Shown: positions 1 through 8,723 of the stretch, one piece after another
Layout of the letters: every line of letters starts with the position of its first letter
How positions within the stretch are numbered: position 1 is the first letter of the stretch
Assembly (NCBI GenBank): GCA_964519665.1
Contig: CAZFIV010000027.1
Location: 1 to 64,000 of the forward strand
Direction: 5' to 3'
Source of the DNA: JANQQN01 sp964519665
Lineage (GTDB): Bacteria > Myxococcota > Kuafuiibacteriia > Kuafuiibacteriales > Kuafuiibacteriaceae
Length of the DNA: 64,000 nt
Position numbers and translations under genes: made by a program
The notes under the pieces: model-generated
What the model was told of the DNA's origin: nothing
The model's input: only the letters and a program-made list of their open reading frames with translations
Databases searched by the model: none

Positions 1-2
1 CT

Positions 3-95
3 GTCGACGCGAGGCTGCGCCAGCACGGAATCGCGAATGAACTCGAGCGTTTGAAGCGCAGCCTCGCTAAGAAACTTGCTCCGAGCGAAGCGTGA
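3..95 (+). CDS. C-terminal end of a truncated unknown protein
   Basis: An open frame enters from the left edge and stops at TGA 93-95, giving about 30 residues that end KKLAPSEA. The segment is charged and helix-like (ELERLKRSLAKKLA). Too little remains to name a family. No hairpin with a T tract follows the stop. It could also be a chance open frame, since the upstream part is outside the window. Confidence 0.35.
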   Translation, partial: VDARLRQHGIANELERLKRSLAKKLAPSEA

Positions 96-509
96 CAAAG
101 AAGCCGACTTGGGGCGCTCCGGCCGAGCGGACGAAACAAACCGATGTGTGATTACGAGAGGTTGCGCCGTTGTTTCTAACCCGGCGCAACCTCGCTCGCT
201 ACGGTGCTCGAAGGTCGCGCGGCGGGCTCCGTTCCCGCCCTCGGCGGCGAGAGCTCCAGGGGTTGCAGCGACGCGCAGTGACCTGAATCGGATTTCGTTG
301 CGTAATGACCGCGGTCAAGCCGCCGTTTGCCTACATGTAGGGAGCATCGGCGTACACAAAGTCTTAAAATCTTTGCCGCAATGATCTTCCGAGGTTTTTT
401 TGCCTCGATATCCTCAAAATGAGGTAGTGACGCCTCGCCCCCGAGGTGTATTCGCCTCAGTCCACTTTCGCTTCCCTCAGGAGAACTGGATTTCAGGGGC
501 TGGGCAACG
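96..509. other. Intergenic region before the first kinase
   Basis: About 414 bases without a convincing gene. The open frames here lack a ribosome binding site and family resemblance. The last 120 bases carry the GAGG/CCTC palindrome cluster described separately, and AGGGG at about 495 may be the ribosome binding site for the kinase at 510. Confidence 0.5.
391..478. repeat. Cluster of GAGG/CCTC short palindromes
   Basis: Alternating GAGG (391, 421, 443) and CCTC (404, 412, 434, 455, 475) tetramers lie within 90 bases. They can form several alternative small hairpins, for example CCTC-AAAAT-GAGG at 412-424 and CCTCG-CCCC-CGAGG around 434-446. The cluster ends about 30 bases before the kinase start, so it could be an operator array or a folded 5' leader. 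Function is unknown. Confidence 0.4.
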
Positions 510-2744
510 ATGGCACTCGCCTTGCGACTCAGCGCGCCACGAATGGTGGCGGCTCCCGAGTATCCAGACCATCGACCGATATTTGATGGATTTAACCTGA
601 TCGGCCGTTTGAACGCCGGCGGAATGGCCGAGATTCTCCTCGCTACCCCGGTCCGTAAGCCCAACCGTCTGGTCGCTCTGAAGCGTATCCTGCCGGCGTA
701 CCGAAGCGACCCCTCGTACCGGCGAATGCTGGTTACCGAGGCCGAACTGAGCCGGCGGCTGCGGCATCCGAACATCATTCGAACCTTCGGCACCGGGTGC
801 GGGCCGAGCGACGAGCCCTACATGGTCATGGAGTTCGTCGATGGCATCGACCTCAAGCGCCTGGCCTGGTCGATGTGGTCGTCAGGCGACGGCATGCCGA
901 TGTGGCTGTCGGTTCACATCGTGAGCGAGGTCCTCGCCGCCCTGTCGTTCGCCCACGGGCAGGTCGATCCATCGGGTCGTCCGGCTCCTGTGCTTCACCG
1001 GGATATCAGCCCCGAGAACATCATGCTGACCAGTTCCGGGCGCACCAAGGTCGGCGACTTTGGCATCGCGGATTCGCTGCGAAGCGTACAAGACCGGCCT
1101 CGCGGTAAGTTTCCGTATATGGCGCCGGAGGTCTTCGCCGAGGCGCCCCTCGACGGACGAGTCGATCTTTTCTCGGCGGGGGTCGTGCTGTGGGAACTCC
1201 TGACCGGCCGGCATCTGTTTCGGGCCCCGACGCCGCGAGAAGCGATCGCCCAAGTCTGCGCGCAGCCGAGAATCCCCCCCTCTCGATTGAACCCGGCCGT
1301 TCCCGAGGCCCTCGACGAACTCGTGGTGTCGGCCCTCGACCCGTCGCCGACCGGGCGCCCATCGAGCGCGCTCACCATGCACGCCGCCCTGCAGCGGATC
1401 CTGGAGGGCGTGCACTCCGAGGGCTTCGTCAACGGCAAGCGCGTCGCGCCGGTGATCGCTGCCCATCTGCACGTAGCGCGGACCCCTTCCGAGCAGGTCC
1501 AAGAGCGCCCGCTGGCCGATGTCCCGGATATCTTGGAGCTCAGCGACGACCGGCTGTTCGCCGAGCCCGAGGTTCAGCCCGAGGACGACGGCACCACCTA
1601 CGCCATCATACGGCGCGACCGGCCGAATCCGTCCGCCGACGAGGGCCGGCTGACCACCGACGAGTTGCTCAAGGCCTACCTCGACGACGCGCCCATTCCG
1701 GCCGTCCCGGGCCTGGTCGACACCCTCGACCTAGCCCCAGGCGCGCTCGTTGAAGGGCCGGGCGAACGGAACCCTCACGCCGACCTCGAAGAGCCGTTTC
1801 CGGTTTGGGTCACGACCGCGATGGGTGAGCAAGGCCCGTTGCGCCCAAGTCGCGCCTTCTCGTATATCGCCGGTCAGGACCCCGACACCCTGTTCGACAT
1901 CCGACTTTCCGCCAATCGAAACCGGTGGGTGAGCCTCGACCGCCTCGCTTATCTGCTGGACGACGAGCTCGTCGCGCCCCAGCTCGCTGTGCGGGGCTGT
2001 GAGATGCAGGGACGGATCAGCCGTTCGAGCGTGACGGCGGTCCTCGGCACTCAAGCGGCGAGCCGAACCGCTCGACGCCTGATCTTCACGCGGGCGGTGC
2101 GCGGGACCGTCGAGCGGTACGAAATCCAGGTCTCGGACGGTCGGGTCATCGCCACGCACGCCAACGACCTATTCTTCGAGCTGTGGGCCATGCTCCTTCA
2201 CAATCCGTATCTGCGCGAAATCGGTCTCCCCGCCGCATTCCACGAGGCGCTGCTCGAAGACCGCAAGCTCATCCCCCGGCTCCCTACGGAAGCCGTCACC
2301 GCGATTCAGCAGGCTCGCGGTCTTGCGAAGCGCAGGGCTCTTCGCCAGCTCATCACGTGGCCCGACGGCGCGTTCGGAGTGAACGCGAGGGTCACCGCCA
2401 ACGTGGACGAAACCAGCGTTCCGCTCCTGCGCATGCTGCCTCGTCTGGTGGCTCGGCAGTTCGGCAGCGACCAGCTCCAAGCGTACCTGACGCCCCTGCT
2501 CAAACGACCTCTGTGGCGGTGCCCACGCTTCGAGGAGGAGATTCGCCTTCTTCGTTTGCGCCCCACCGAACGGCGCCGGGCCGAGGCGTTCGGTCACGGC
2601 CGCACACTGTTCGAATCTCTCGAGTACGCCAACGCCGGATATGCCGACACGCGCCACGCGCACGTCATTGCCTATCTGCTCCTCGAGCTCGGGTTGGTAC
2701 GCGAAGGCGACCCGACCTACGCCGTTGCGCCCGTCTGCCGCTGA
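510..2744 (+). CDS. Ser/Thr protein kinase with large C-terminal extension
   Basis: Hanks-type (PknB-like) kinase of 744 residues. The kinase domain covers about residues 25-310: a Gly-rich loop (GRLNAGGMAE), the ATP-binding Lys in VALKRIL, HRDISPEN in the catalytic loop, DFG, and MAPE in the activation segment. All catalytic residues are present, so it should be active. The C-terminal 430 residues have no transmembrane segment. They contain an acidic linker and a globular part about residues 430-740 that vaguely recalls DUF4388/PATAN-type modules found behind myxobacterial kinases; that assignment is tentative. ATG 510 follows AGGGG; ATG 543 is an alternative start. It converges on the DivIVA gene with 14 bases between stops. 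Confidence 0.9.
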   Translation: MALALRLSAPRMVAAPEYPDHRPIFDGFNLIGRLNAGGMAEILLATPVRKPNRLVALKRILPAYRSDPSYRRMLVTEAELSRRLRHPNIIRTFGTGCGPSDEPYMVMEFVDGIDLKRLAWSMWSSGDGMPMWLSVHIVSEVLAALSFAHGQVDPSGRPAPVLHRDISPENIMLTSSGRTKVGDFGIADSLRSVQDRPRGKFPYMAPEVFAEAPLDGRVDLFSAGVVLWELLTGRHLFRAPTPREAIAQVCAQPRIPPSRLNPAVPEALDELVVSALDPSPTGRPSSALTMHAALQRILEGVHSEGFVNGKRVAPVIAAHLHVARTPSEQVQERPLADVPDILELSDDRLFAEPEVQPEDDGTTYAIIRRDRPNPSADEGRLTTDELLKAYLDDAPIPAVPGLVDTLDLAPGALVEGPGERNPHADLEEPFPVWVTTAMGEQGPLRPSRAFSYIAGQDPDTLFDIRLSANRNRWVSLDRLAYLLDDELVAPQLAVRGCEMQGRISRSSVTAVLGTQAASRTARRLIFTRAVRGTVERYEIQVSDGRVIATHANDLFFELWAMLLHNPYLREIGLPAAFHEALLEDRKLIPRLPTEAVTAIQQARGLAKRRALRQLITWPDGAFGVNARVTANVDETSVPLLRMLPRLVARQFGSDQLQAYLTPLLKRPLWRCPRFEEEIRLLRLRPTERRRAEAFGHGRTLFESLEYANAGYADTRHAHVIAYLLLELGLVREGDPTYAVAPVCR

Positions 2745-2758
2745 GCGAAGGCCTCGTT

Positions 2759-3343
2759 CTACGATTCTTGGGGTCGAGCGGGCGCGGTCAAATCGACCAG
2801 CGACACCACGGTGGCCTCGCTGGCGCCGTTGGCCTTTTCTGCCGACGCTCGGGTTGAAGAGCGGCTCGGCGAGCGCAACGACGCGAAATACGCCTCGGGC
2901 CCCGGTTGGGTGTCGAGGAGCCTCCCGTGCATCGCAATGGTAGATCGGAGCGACGCCTCGAACATCGTTCGCTGACGTCGAAGCTCGTCGATCTCCTCGA
3001 TGATGCGGACGAGCCGCTGATGGGCGTTATGCACGATCTCTTCGGCTTTCGCCTCCGCGTGAGCTACGATGACTTCGGCCTCTCGACGGGCATTCGCTTT
3101 GATATCTTCGGTAATTCGGGTTGCCGTAATCATGGTTTCCTTCAGCGTGCGCTCCCGTTCGATGAACTCGCGAAGGTCGGCTTCCCTTCGACTGAGCTCG
3201 TCGCGAAGGGTGTTCGTCTGCTTCTCCAACTCATCGAAGTCATGAGCTAGAACATCCAGGAACGCATGAACCTCCGGGACGTCGTAGCCCCACCAGGTCT
3301 TCGGAAACTTCTGCTGCCGGATGTTCAGCGGCGTAAGCCTCAT
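2759..3343 (-). CDS. DivIVA-family coiled-coil protein
   Basis: A 194-residue protein starting MRLTPLNIRQQKFPKTWWGY, the typical DivIVA N-terminal signature (residues 1-60) that binds curved membrane, followed by a long coiled coil (about residues 35-145) rich in Glu, Arg and Ala. The C-terminal 45 residues are low complexity. DivIVA proteins mark poles and septa and recruit partners in growth and division. It lies on the same strand as yggS and maf (133 bases downstream of yggS). DivIVA genes are also found near yggS homologues in Firmicutes, which supports a cell-envelope or division context. The specific role here cannot be read from the sequence. Confidence 0.88.
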   Translation of the reverse strand: MRLTPLNIRQQKFPKTWWGYDVPEVHAFLDVLAHDFDELEKQTNTLRDELSRREADLREFIERERTLKETMITATRITEDIKANARREAEVIVAHAEAKAEEIVHNAHQRLVRIIEEIDELRRQRTMFEASLRSTIAMHGRLLDTQPGPEAYFASLRSPSRSSTRASAEKANGASEATVVSLVDLTAPARPQES

Positions 3344-3443
3344 GAGCGCAGGCTAGCCAAGACCCCCCGGAGTGAGCAAACCCCACCGCAGAACATAGAT
3401 TCTGACCGTACGACATCCGAACGATGTCAATTCATCGACACCC

Positions 3444-3471
3444 TGCTCTCGAGCACCTGAAATCGAGAGCA
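3444..3471 (-). terminator. Hairpin after yggS
   Basis: A perfect 9-bp inverted repeat (TGCTCTCGA 3444-3452, TCGAGAGCA 3463-3471) starts 5 bases beyond the yggS stop. There is no clear U tract on the minus strand, so it may be a weak terminator or an RNA-stabilising hairpin. Confidence 0.45.
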
Positions 3472-3476
3472 ACTTA

Positions 3477-4145
3477 TTACTCACGCTCCCCAAAGATCGA
3501 AGTGCCTACACGGACGATCGTGGCCCCTTCCTCGACGGCGGCCTCGAAGTCGCCGCTCATGCCCATCGAAAGATGGTGCGGGTCCGAAAAGTCAGAATCC
3601 GACAGAGTCCGGCGGAGTTCACGCAGCGCGGCAAAGTACGGCCGCCCTTCACCGATCGGTGGGATGCACATGAGGCCGTGAAGGGCCAGGGAACGGCAGG
3701 CCTTGATTTCCTTCACGAGCTCGGACACCTCGCTCGGCGCAGCCCCCGCCTTGGAGGACTCATCGGCGAGATTGACTTCGATGAGGACCGGCTGGCGAAG
3801 ACCGACCACGTCCGCGGCTCGGTCGAGCGCCCGCGCCACCCGGGCCGAATCGACGGTGTGGATGAGGTGCGCGCCCACGGCGTGCTTGGCCTTGTTGGTC
3901 TGTAAGTGGCCAATCAGATGCCACCGAGCGTCTTCGGGAAGAAGTTCTCGCTTGCGCACCAACTCTTGGACATAGTTCTCGCCAAAGTCGCGATGACCCG
4001 CCTCGTACGCGGCGAGGAGTCGGTCATCGGGCTGCCGCTTCGACACGGCGATCAAGGTCACTTCATGCTCCGAGCGACCAACCCGGCGACACGCTTGCGC
4101 GATACGGTCTCTTATCGACTGCAGATTGCGAGCGATTTCTAGCAC
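3477..4145 (-). CDS. yggS: YggS/PLPBP family pyridoxal-phosphate homeostasis protein
   Basis: A 222-residue single-domain TIM-barrel PLP-binding protein. Family hallmarks are LIAVSKRQP (PLP-linked Lys near residue 36), FGENYVQEL, WHLIGHLQTNKAK, the HTVDS motif and the C-terminal SMGMSGDFEAA...GTSIFG phosphate-binding segment. Members have no known catalytic activity and keep PLP and amino-acid pools balanced. Length matches the family. The start overlaps the maf stop by a few bases, so maf and yggS are translationally coupled. proC, a frequent yggS partner in proteobacteria, lies divergently next door. Confidence 0.95.
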   Translation of the reverse strand: MLEIARNLQSIRDRIAQACRRVGRSEHEVTLIAVSKRQPDDRLLAAYEAGHRDFGENYVQELVRKRELLPEDARWHLIGHLQTNKAKHAVGAHLIHTVDSARVARALDRAADVVGLRQPVLIEVNLADESSKAGAAPSEVSELVKEIKACRSLALHGLMCIPPIGEGRPYFAALRELRRTLSDSDFSDPHHLSMGMSGDFEAAVEEGATIVRVGTSIFGERE

Positions 4146-4705
4146 GGTACTATCCCGAGGGGAGCCAGGAGCGCCAAGGTCTCCACCAGCGGTAATCCGA
4201 TGACGTTGGAATAGCTGCCCGAAACATCGGCGACCAGCGCCCCGCCGAGCCCTTGAATTCCGTAGGCGCCCGCCTTGTCGAGCGGCTCCCCTGACGCCAC
4301 GTACCTGTCGATCTCTCCTTCGGTCAGCATCCGAAAGCCAACCTGCGTCGTCACGACAATCACCCGAGGGCTCTCGCCTTCCTTGGGTCGAAGGGCGACC
4401 GCGGTATGGACTTGATGCCGTCGCCCCGACAACCGCCGAAGCATTCGCGCCGCACCGGCGGCGTCCGCCGGCTTGCCGAACACCTCACCGCCGAGGGTCA
4501 CGACGGTGTCAGCGGCCAGTACGGGCGCCGACGCCCTGCAGGCCGCGACCTTGGCTGCCGCGACCCGCTCCCCGTACGCGATGGCCGCTTCGCCGGGCGC
4601 GACGCTTTCATCGACATCCGACGCCATCACCCGGGGATGCAGACCGACCGACGCCAGCAGGTCTCTCCGTCGGGGCGACCGAGACGCGAGTATGAAACCG
4701 CTCAT
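4139..4705 (-). CDS. maf: Maf-family nucleotide pyrophosphatase
   Basis: A 188-residue Maf/HAM1-like NTP pyrophosphatase. The N terminus MSGFILASRSPRR is the canonical family start, with the substrate-binding SxSPRR motif, followed by VDESVAPGE, LAADTVV (metal-binding Asp) and the GKP...RMLRRLSGRRHQVHT region. These enzymes hydrolyse non-canonical nucleotides or dTTP/UTP and can delay septation. I chose ATG 4705, preceded by AAAGGA, over the longer upstream frame, because the extension has no family resemblance and would run towards the divergent proC start. The gene overlaps yggS. Confidence 0.93.
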   Translation of the reverse strand: MSGFILASRSPRRRDLLASVGLHPRVMASDVDESVAPGEAAIAYGERVAAAKVAACRASAPVLAADTVVTLGGEVFGKPADAAGAARMLRRLSGRRHQVHTAVALRPKEGESPRVIVVTTQVGFRMLTEGEIDRYVASGEPLDKAGAYGIQGLGGALVADVSGSYSNVIGLPLVETLALLAPLGIVPC

Positions 4706-4783
4706 GATCGTCCTTTGGCACGATGCCCCGCGAGCGCCAAGCTGGATGACAACGCCGCGGTCTCGGTGGTACGGACTTGCGAG

Positions 4784-5599
4784 GTGGTTCTTCAGTCGAA
4801 GTCGCTGGCGATCATCGGCGCTGGAAACATGGGGCAAGCACTCCTCGGAGGGCTCATCGACAGTGATGCCGTCGACCCGAAACTCGTGGCCGTCCACAAT
4901 CGGCGGACCGAACGAACGCGGGCGGTGGCCGAGCGCTTCGGCGTGCGAGCGGCGACGAGCAACGTTAATTGCGCGGGCCCGGCTGAGGTGGTGATCTTCG
5001 GCGTAAAGCCCCAGATCCTGGACCGCGTCCTCGACGAGATCCGGGGTCAGCTAAACGACCCTCTGATCGTGAGCTTGGCCGCGGGCATTCCGACCGAACG
5101 CATCGAAGCTCGGCTCGGGGGTCAGCCGCGGGTGGTCCGCGTCATGCCGAACACGCCCGCGCTCATCAAACAGGGCGCCACCGGCATCGCTCCCGGTGCC
5201 CATGCGACCGAGCACGACCTCGAAGTCACCGAGGCCATCCTCGGGCCGACCGGCCTCGTCGTTCGGGTCGACGAAGTCCTGCTCGACGCGGTCACCGGAC
5301 TGTCGGGGAGCGGCCCGGCATACGTGTTTTTGATCATCGAGGCGTTCGCCGACGCCGGCGTGAAGGTTGGCTTGTCAAGAGAGATCGCGCTCCAGCTCGC
5401 CGTCCAAACGATTCAAGGAGCAGCCCGGATGCTCCAAGAGACCAAAATGCATCCCGGCCAGCTCAAAGACATGGTCACGTCGCCCGGCGGAACGGCGATC
5501 GCCGGGCTGCACACCCTGGAGGAAGGCGGACTGCGTACGACCATCATGAACGCGGTCGAAGAAGCGACGCGACGAGCTCAGGAGCTGGGGAAAGCCTGA
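4784..5599 (+). CDS. proC: Pyrroline-5-carboxylate reductase
   Basis: Catalyses the last step of proline synthesis, NAD(P)H-dependent reduction of 1-pyrroline-5-carboxylate. The Rossmann motif SLAIIGAGNMGQAL opens the protein. VRVMPNTPA, the SGSGPAYVF signature and the C-terminal MVTSPGGTAIAGL...EGGLR block follow. GTG 4784 gives 271 residues, the usual length; the open frame runs further upstream but only as an antisense shadow of maf. The spacer to the divergent maf start is 78 bases and should hold both promoters. Confidence 0.95.
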   Translation: MVLQSKSLAIIGAGNMGQALLGGLIDSDAVDPKLVAVHNRRTERTRAVAERFGVRAATSNVNCAGPAEVVIFGVKPQILDRVLDEIRGQLNDPLIVSLAAGIPTERIEARLGGQPRVVRVMPNTPALIKQGATGIAPGAHATEHDLEVTEAILGPTGLVVRVDEVLLDAVTGLSGSGPAYVFLIIEAFADAGVKVGLSREIALQLAVQTIQGAARMLQETKMHPGQLKDMVTSPGGTAIAGLHTLEEGGLRTTIMNAVEEATRRAQELGKA

Positions 5600-5628
5600 T
5601 CGAGCGCGAACGATCCCGGACTCCGCCG

Positions 5629-5673
5629 GACCGAAAGCCGACCGCCAGACGTACGGCTACCGACGTTTCGGTC
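5629..5673. terminator. Bipartite hairpin between convergent genes
   Basis: GACCGAAA (5629-5636) pairs with TTTCGGTC (5666-5673), and an inner GCCG/CGGC pair (5637-5640, 5654-5657) can form within it. It sits between the converging proC and DUF1285-like genes, where a bidirectional terminator is expected. The A- and T-rich flanks are short, so strength is uncertain. Confidence 0.4.
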
Positions 5674-5686
5674 GGTTGTCGGCGTT

Positions 5687-6262
5687 TCATTCGATCGGCG
5701 AATCCGTGACGGTCGGGTGCACTAGGACATCACCGAGGCGAAGTACGATGCCAACGTCGTCTTGGTCGAGCACCGGCTCGAGATCGAACATGGCCTGCCG
5801 AGAAAACTGGGCCGTGAGTCGACCGTGCCGCACTTGGCAGTACAACCCGCCGTCCCGGTCGCTACGGACCGTGTCTCCCCGTAAGGGCTCCCTTCGCCCG
5901 TCGGACAGAACCAGCCGGACCTCGTGGTCGCCGACCTCGACCCGACGGACGAAAATCGGAGCACCTTCGATCTCCACGAAAGCCCAATTGACCTTGTTCT
6001 TGAGCACGTAGCGGCCATTTTCGTGCCGCTCGACCCACATGTCGAAGCTTCGGCTCACCCCTTCGTGGTCGATGGGTTCGCCCTCGTGAAACCAGCGCCC
6101 CTGTCGGTCGCGGCGGATCGATGTCTCGACGGAGAAGCCGGGCGGAAGCCGGGGTTGTCCGCGGACCGGGTGGAGGTCGTCGTCCGGGTTTGGTCGCTCA
6201 CCGGGCGGCTCCACCGGGCCCAACGGCGATTTCGGAGCGGACGGATCTGCGGGAGTGCCCAT
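5687..6262 (-). CDS. DUF1285-like protein
   Basis: A 191-residue soluble protein. After a Pro-rich N terminus (about 45 residues) comes a segment matching the DUF1285 pattern: an Arg-rich turn, GRWFHEGEPIDHEG, then NGRYVLKNKVNWAFVEIEG and a later all-beta half. DUF1285 proteins have no established biochemical function. ATG 6262 is chosen because the long upstream frame overlaps the dipeptidase gene and has shadow character; the ribosome binding site is poor. It lies downstream of the M19 gene on the same strand and converges with proC. Confidence 0.7.
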   Translation of the reverse strand: MGTPADPSAPKSPLGPVEPPGERPNPDDDLHPVRGQPRLPPGFSVETSIRRDRQGRWFHEGEPIDHEGVSRSFDMWVERHENGRYVLKNKVNWAFVEIEGAPIFVRRVEVGDHEVRLVLSDGRREPLRGDTVRSDRDGGLYCQVRHGRLTAQFSRQAMFDLEPVLDQDDVGIVLRLGDVLVHPTVTDSPIE

Positions 6263-6309
6263 CTCGGCCAACGTACCGAGGCCGACGTCAGATGGCCACC
6301 GGCGGTGCT

Positions 6310-7374
6310 TCAAGGGCGCAAGTGCCCGAAGGCACGAAGGAAATTGCCGCCCAAGATCTTTCCTATCCGGTCCGACGACCAACCCGCTGACAACATGTAC
6401 TGCACCAAGCGCGGGTAAGCCTCGGCGGTGCGAAGGTCGGCCGGCGGAATGATGGCCCCGTCGTAGTCGCTCCCGAGCGATGCGAAGTCTTCGCCAACCA
6501 CGTTGATGATGTGCTCGAGGTGAGCCAAGACCATCCGACCGTCCGAGTAGCCGTGTTCGCCCCGAAGGAAGTGGCTTGCGAAGATGACGCCCACGGTACC
6601 GCCCGTATCGGCGATCGCCTTCAGCTGTGCATCGTCGAGGTTTCGCCACATCGGGGTCACGCCCTTCACGCCGGTATGCGTGTCGATGAGCGGTTGGGTC
6701 TTGTCGTGAGCGTCGACCGCATCCCAGAAACCGTCGGGGTGAATATGCGCGAGGTCCACGAACACCCGTTCGGCGTTCAGAATCTCGATGAAGCGCCGAC
6801 CATCGGGCGTCAGGCCCTTGGAGCGTCGCCAGGTGGGGATCGGTGTCGAAGCCACACCGAGCCGAGAGTGGGTGAGGTGAACCACAGTGACCCGCGTGAT
6901 CATCTGGTCGGGCACCGATGCGACCGACTCGGGCGCTCCATCGAAGCAATTGCCCCCTTGCACGGCGAGCAAACAAGCGTGACGTCCACCTTCGCGCGCC
7001 GCCCGGTACTCGGTGAGGTTACGGACGACCTGGAGCCGAGGCTGTCGCTCGATCCACCCGGTCAGGGCCGCCAAATTATGCTCGAAGGTTCGCCATCGCC
7101 CCTTAGCGGACCGAAACGGATTGGTGGTCATCGACCACATGGCTCCGGTCAGGCCGGCCGAAAGGGCCCTCGGAACGTCGAGGTGTCCAAAGAAGCGCCC
7201 GCCGAAGAGGCCTTCTCGATGACGCTGCCCAGGGTCGTATCCGAATAGCCGAACCGGGATGAAAGTGTCGATGTGCAGGTCGATGAGGTCGCTGCGTCGC
7301 GCTAGCTCGACCGCCTCGGTGGACACACCCAGTCGCCGGGCCACCGTGCCGATATCGTCTACAGCCGGATCCAT
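6310..7374 (-). CDS. Peptidase M19 (renal dipeptidase-like) with substituted bridging Glu
   Basis: A TIM-barrel metallo-dipeptidase of about 354 residues. Metal-ligand regions are recognisable: DLHIDTF (His and Asp), VDLAHIHPDGF (His), IDTHTG (His) and GSDYDG (Asp). The usual EGG motif, whose Glu bridges the two zinc ions, reads AVQGGN here, a Glu to Gln change that may weaken or alter catalysis. No signal peptide is obvious. ATG 7374 keeps the first helix; an upstream ATG at 7410 would add 12 residues. Confidence 0.85.
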   Translation of the reverse strand: MDPAVDDIGTVARRLGVSTEAVELARRSDLIDLHIDTFIPVRLFGYDPGQRHREGLFGGRFFGHLDVPRALSAGLTGAMWSMTTNPFRSAKGRWRTFEHNLAALTGWIERQPRLQVVRNLTEYRAAREGGRHACLLAVQGGNCFDGAPESVASVPDQMITRVTVVHLTHSRLGVASTPIPTWRRSKGLTPDGRRFIEILNAERVFVDLAHIHPDGFWDAVDAHDKTQPLIDTHTGVKGVTPMWRNLDDAQLKAIADTGGTVGVIFASHFLRGEHGYSDGRMVLAHLEHIINVVGEDFASLGSDYDGAIIPPADLRTAEAYPRLVQYMLSAGWSSDRIGKILGGNFLRAFGHLRP

Positions 7375-7707
7375 GCCCCGGCTATAGCGCCCGCGTGACC
7401 ATCGTGCCATGCGCCGGTGTGGCTTCGAACGAGGTCACGGACGGCGCCCGCGGTCCGACTATGGCCTCGAAACTGAGAAAAATCGCCACCGAGGCCTCGC
7501 CCGCGTGCGGCCACGGGCCCCGGCGATGAAGCGGACGATGGACGACGACGGTGCTCGTCGGCCTCGGTAGCGGGGGCGTTTTGGTAACGGTCGCGGCACG
7601 TGATTGCTGCGACGGCGACGCCACGGCACAATGGTCAAGATCGCCCCGCGGTGCCGGCCTCGCCCCGCTCGGCCCGGCGGTTGGGTCGTTGAAGAAGATG
7701 GAACGTT
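7375..7707. other. Intergenic region between divergent genes
   Basis: About 330 bases separating the minus-strand dipeptidase from the plus-strand phosphatase. Very GC-rich; no RNA gene, repeat or convincing sigma-70 promoter was recognised. The open frames in it overlap each other and lack ribosome binding sites. Confidence 0.4.
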
Positions 7708-8505
7708 ATGGTCTCGGTTGATGACATTAGAAACCGCCTCGCCGAAGCAGAGCGCATCGTCCGCAAGGCCGGCCGGCTCTCCCGGCATCACTTCGCGCAC
7801 CTAGGAGAGCTCCAGATCGAGCGAAAAGGGCTCCAAGATTACGTTTCCGCCGCCGACCGAGAGGTCGAGGAGCTCATCTGTGAAGAGCTCGCCCAAGTCT
7901 ATCCGGGCGAAGCTTTCATGGGCGAAGAAACCGGTGGCCGGGCCACCGACCCCGTGTGGGTGAGTGATCCGATCGACGGGACCACCAATTTCCTACGCGC
8001 CCTTCCGCTGTACGGCATCTCTTTGGCGTTCGTACGTGAGGCTCAGACCGAGCTCGGCGTCATTTACCTTCCGCAGCTCGACGAACTCTATCTCGCGAGC
8101 CGAGGAGGACCGGCGCTGATGAACGGTAAGCCGGTCCAAGTGCGATCCAGCGGTGGCCTGAACGAGTCGCTGATCATCATCGGGTACGATCCGACCCGCC
8201 CGCGAGGCGATTTCTTCCGCTATCTGGATCGCTTGTTCGACGCGCAATGCGAGTTTCGTCGATTCGGTTCCGCCACCTTCGGGCTCTGTTTGGTCGCATC
8301 GGGTCGAGTCGATGCCTTCTGGCAGCAACACTTGAAGCCTTGGGACGCACTGGCCGGACTTCTCATCGTCGAGCGCGCCGGCGGCCGAGTCAGCGACTTT
8401 CTGTCGGACGACGGTCTCGGCCGCGGAAGCTCCGTCCTCGCCGCTTCCAGCGAGATCGCCGATGAACTCAGCGCGCTTCTCGAAATCCCGCTCAAACGTA
8501 CTTAG
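7708..8505 (+). CDS. Inositol-monophosphatase-family phosphatase
   Basis: A 265-residue Mg-dependent sugar-phosphate phosphatase. Metal-binding motifs are GEETGG (first Glu), DPIDGTTNF (Asp-Pro-Ile-Asp) and WDALAGLLIVERAGG (third Asp). Family members hydrolyse inositol-1-phosphate, fructose-1,6-bisphosphate, histidinol phosphate or 3'-phosphoadenosine phosphate; the substrate cannot be decided here. ATG 7708 follows a GAAGAAGATGGA stretch that can serve as ribosome binding site. It is monocistronic, with a hairpin downstream. Confidence 0.92.
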   Translation: MVSVDDIRNRLAEAERIVRKAGRLSRHHFAHLGELQIERKGLQDYVSAADREVEELICEELAQVYPGEAFMGEETGGRATDPVWVSDPIDGTTNFLRALPLYGISLAFVREAQTELGVIYLPQLDELYLASRGGPALMNGKPVQVRSSGGLNESLIIIGYDPTRPRGDFFRYLDRLFDAQCEFRRFGSATFGLCLVASGRVDAFWQQHLKPWDALAGLLIVERAGGRVSDFLSDDGLGRGSSVLAASSEIADELSALLEIPLKRT

Positions 8506-8541
8506 CCACCTCGGCGTTTATATCTTAAAGCAAAGCTGACT

Positions 8542-8576
8542 TCCGGGCGGGCCGCGCTTGCGGGGACCGCCCCGGA
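8542..8576 (+). terminator. GC-rich hairpin after the phosphatase gene
   Basis: TCCGGGCGG (8542-8550) pairs with CCGCCCCGGA (8567-8576) through 9 bp with one bulged C. It is followed by GTTCTTCTTC. It lies 37 bases after the stop of the phosphatase gene and is a plausible factor-assisted terminator that separates it from the RNA locus. Confidence 0.45.
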
Positions 8577-8723
8577 CGTTCTTCTTCGAAAGTCTCGGTT
8601 CCAGGGCCGGAGACTGTGATCTTTCTCGTCTTGACTTTCCAAGAGCAGACGGGCACGCGCGCGCACGCGCGTCTTCCTTATTGAAGGTCTCGCGCTAACT
8701 CGCTGAAAAATCTGAACTTTTTT

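Noticed and set aside
5687..6976. A single 429-residue protein spanning the DUF1285-like gene and part of the dipeptidase
   Set aside because: The upstream part is an antisense-frame reading of the M19 gene; the family start fits ATG 6262.
8653..8672. Alternating GC/AC tract as a regulatory element
   Set aside because: It could adopt Z-DNA, but there is no further support and short alternating tracts are common in GC-rich DNA.
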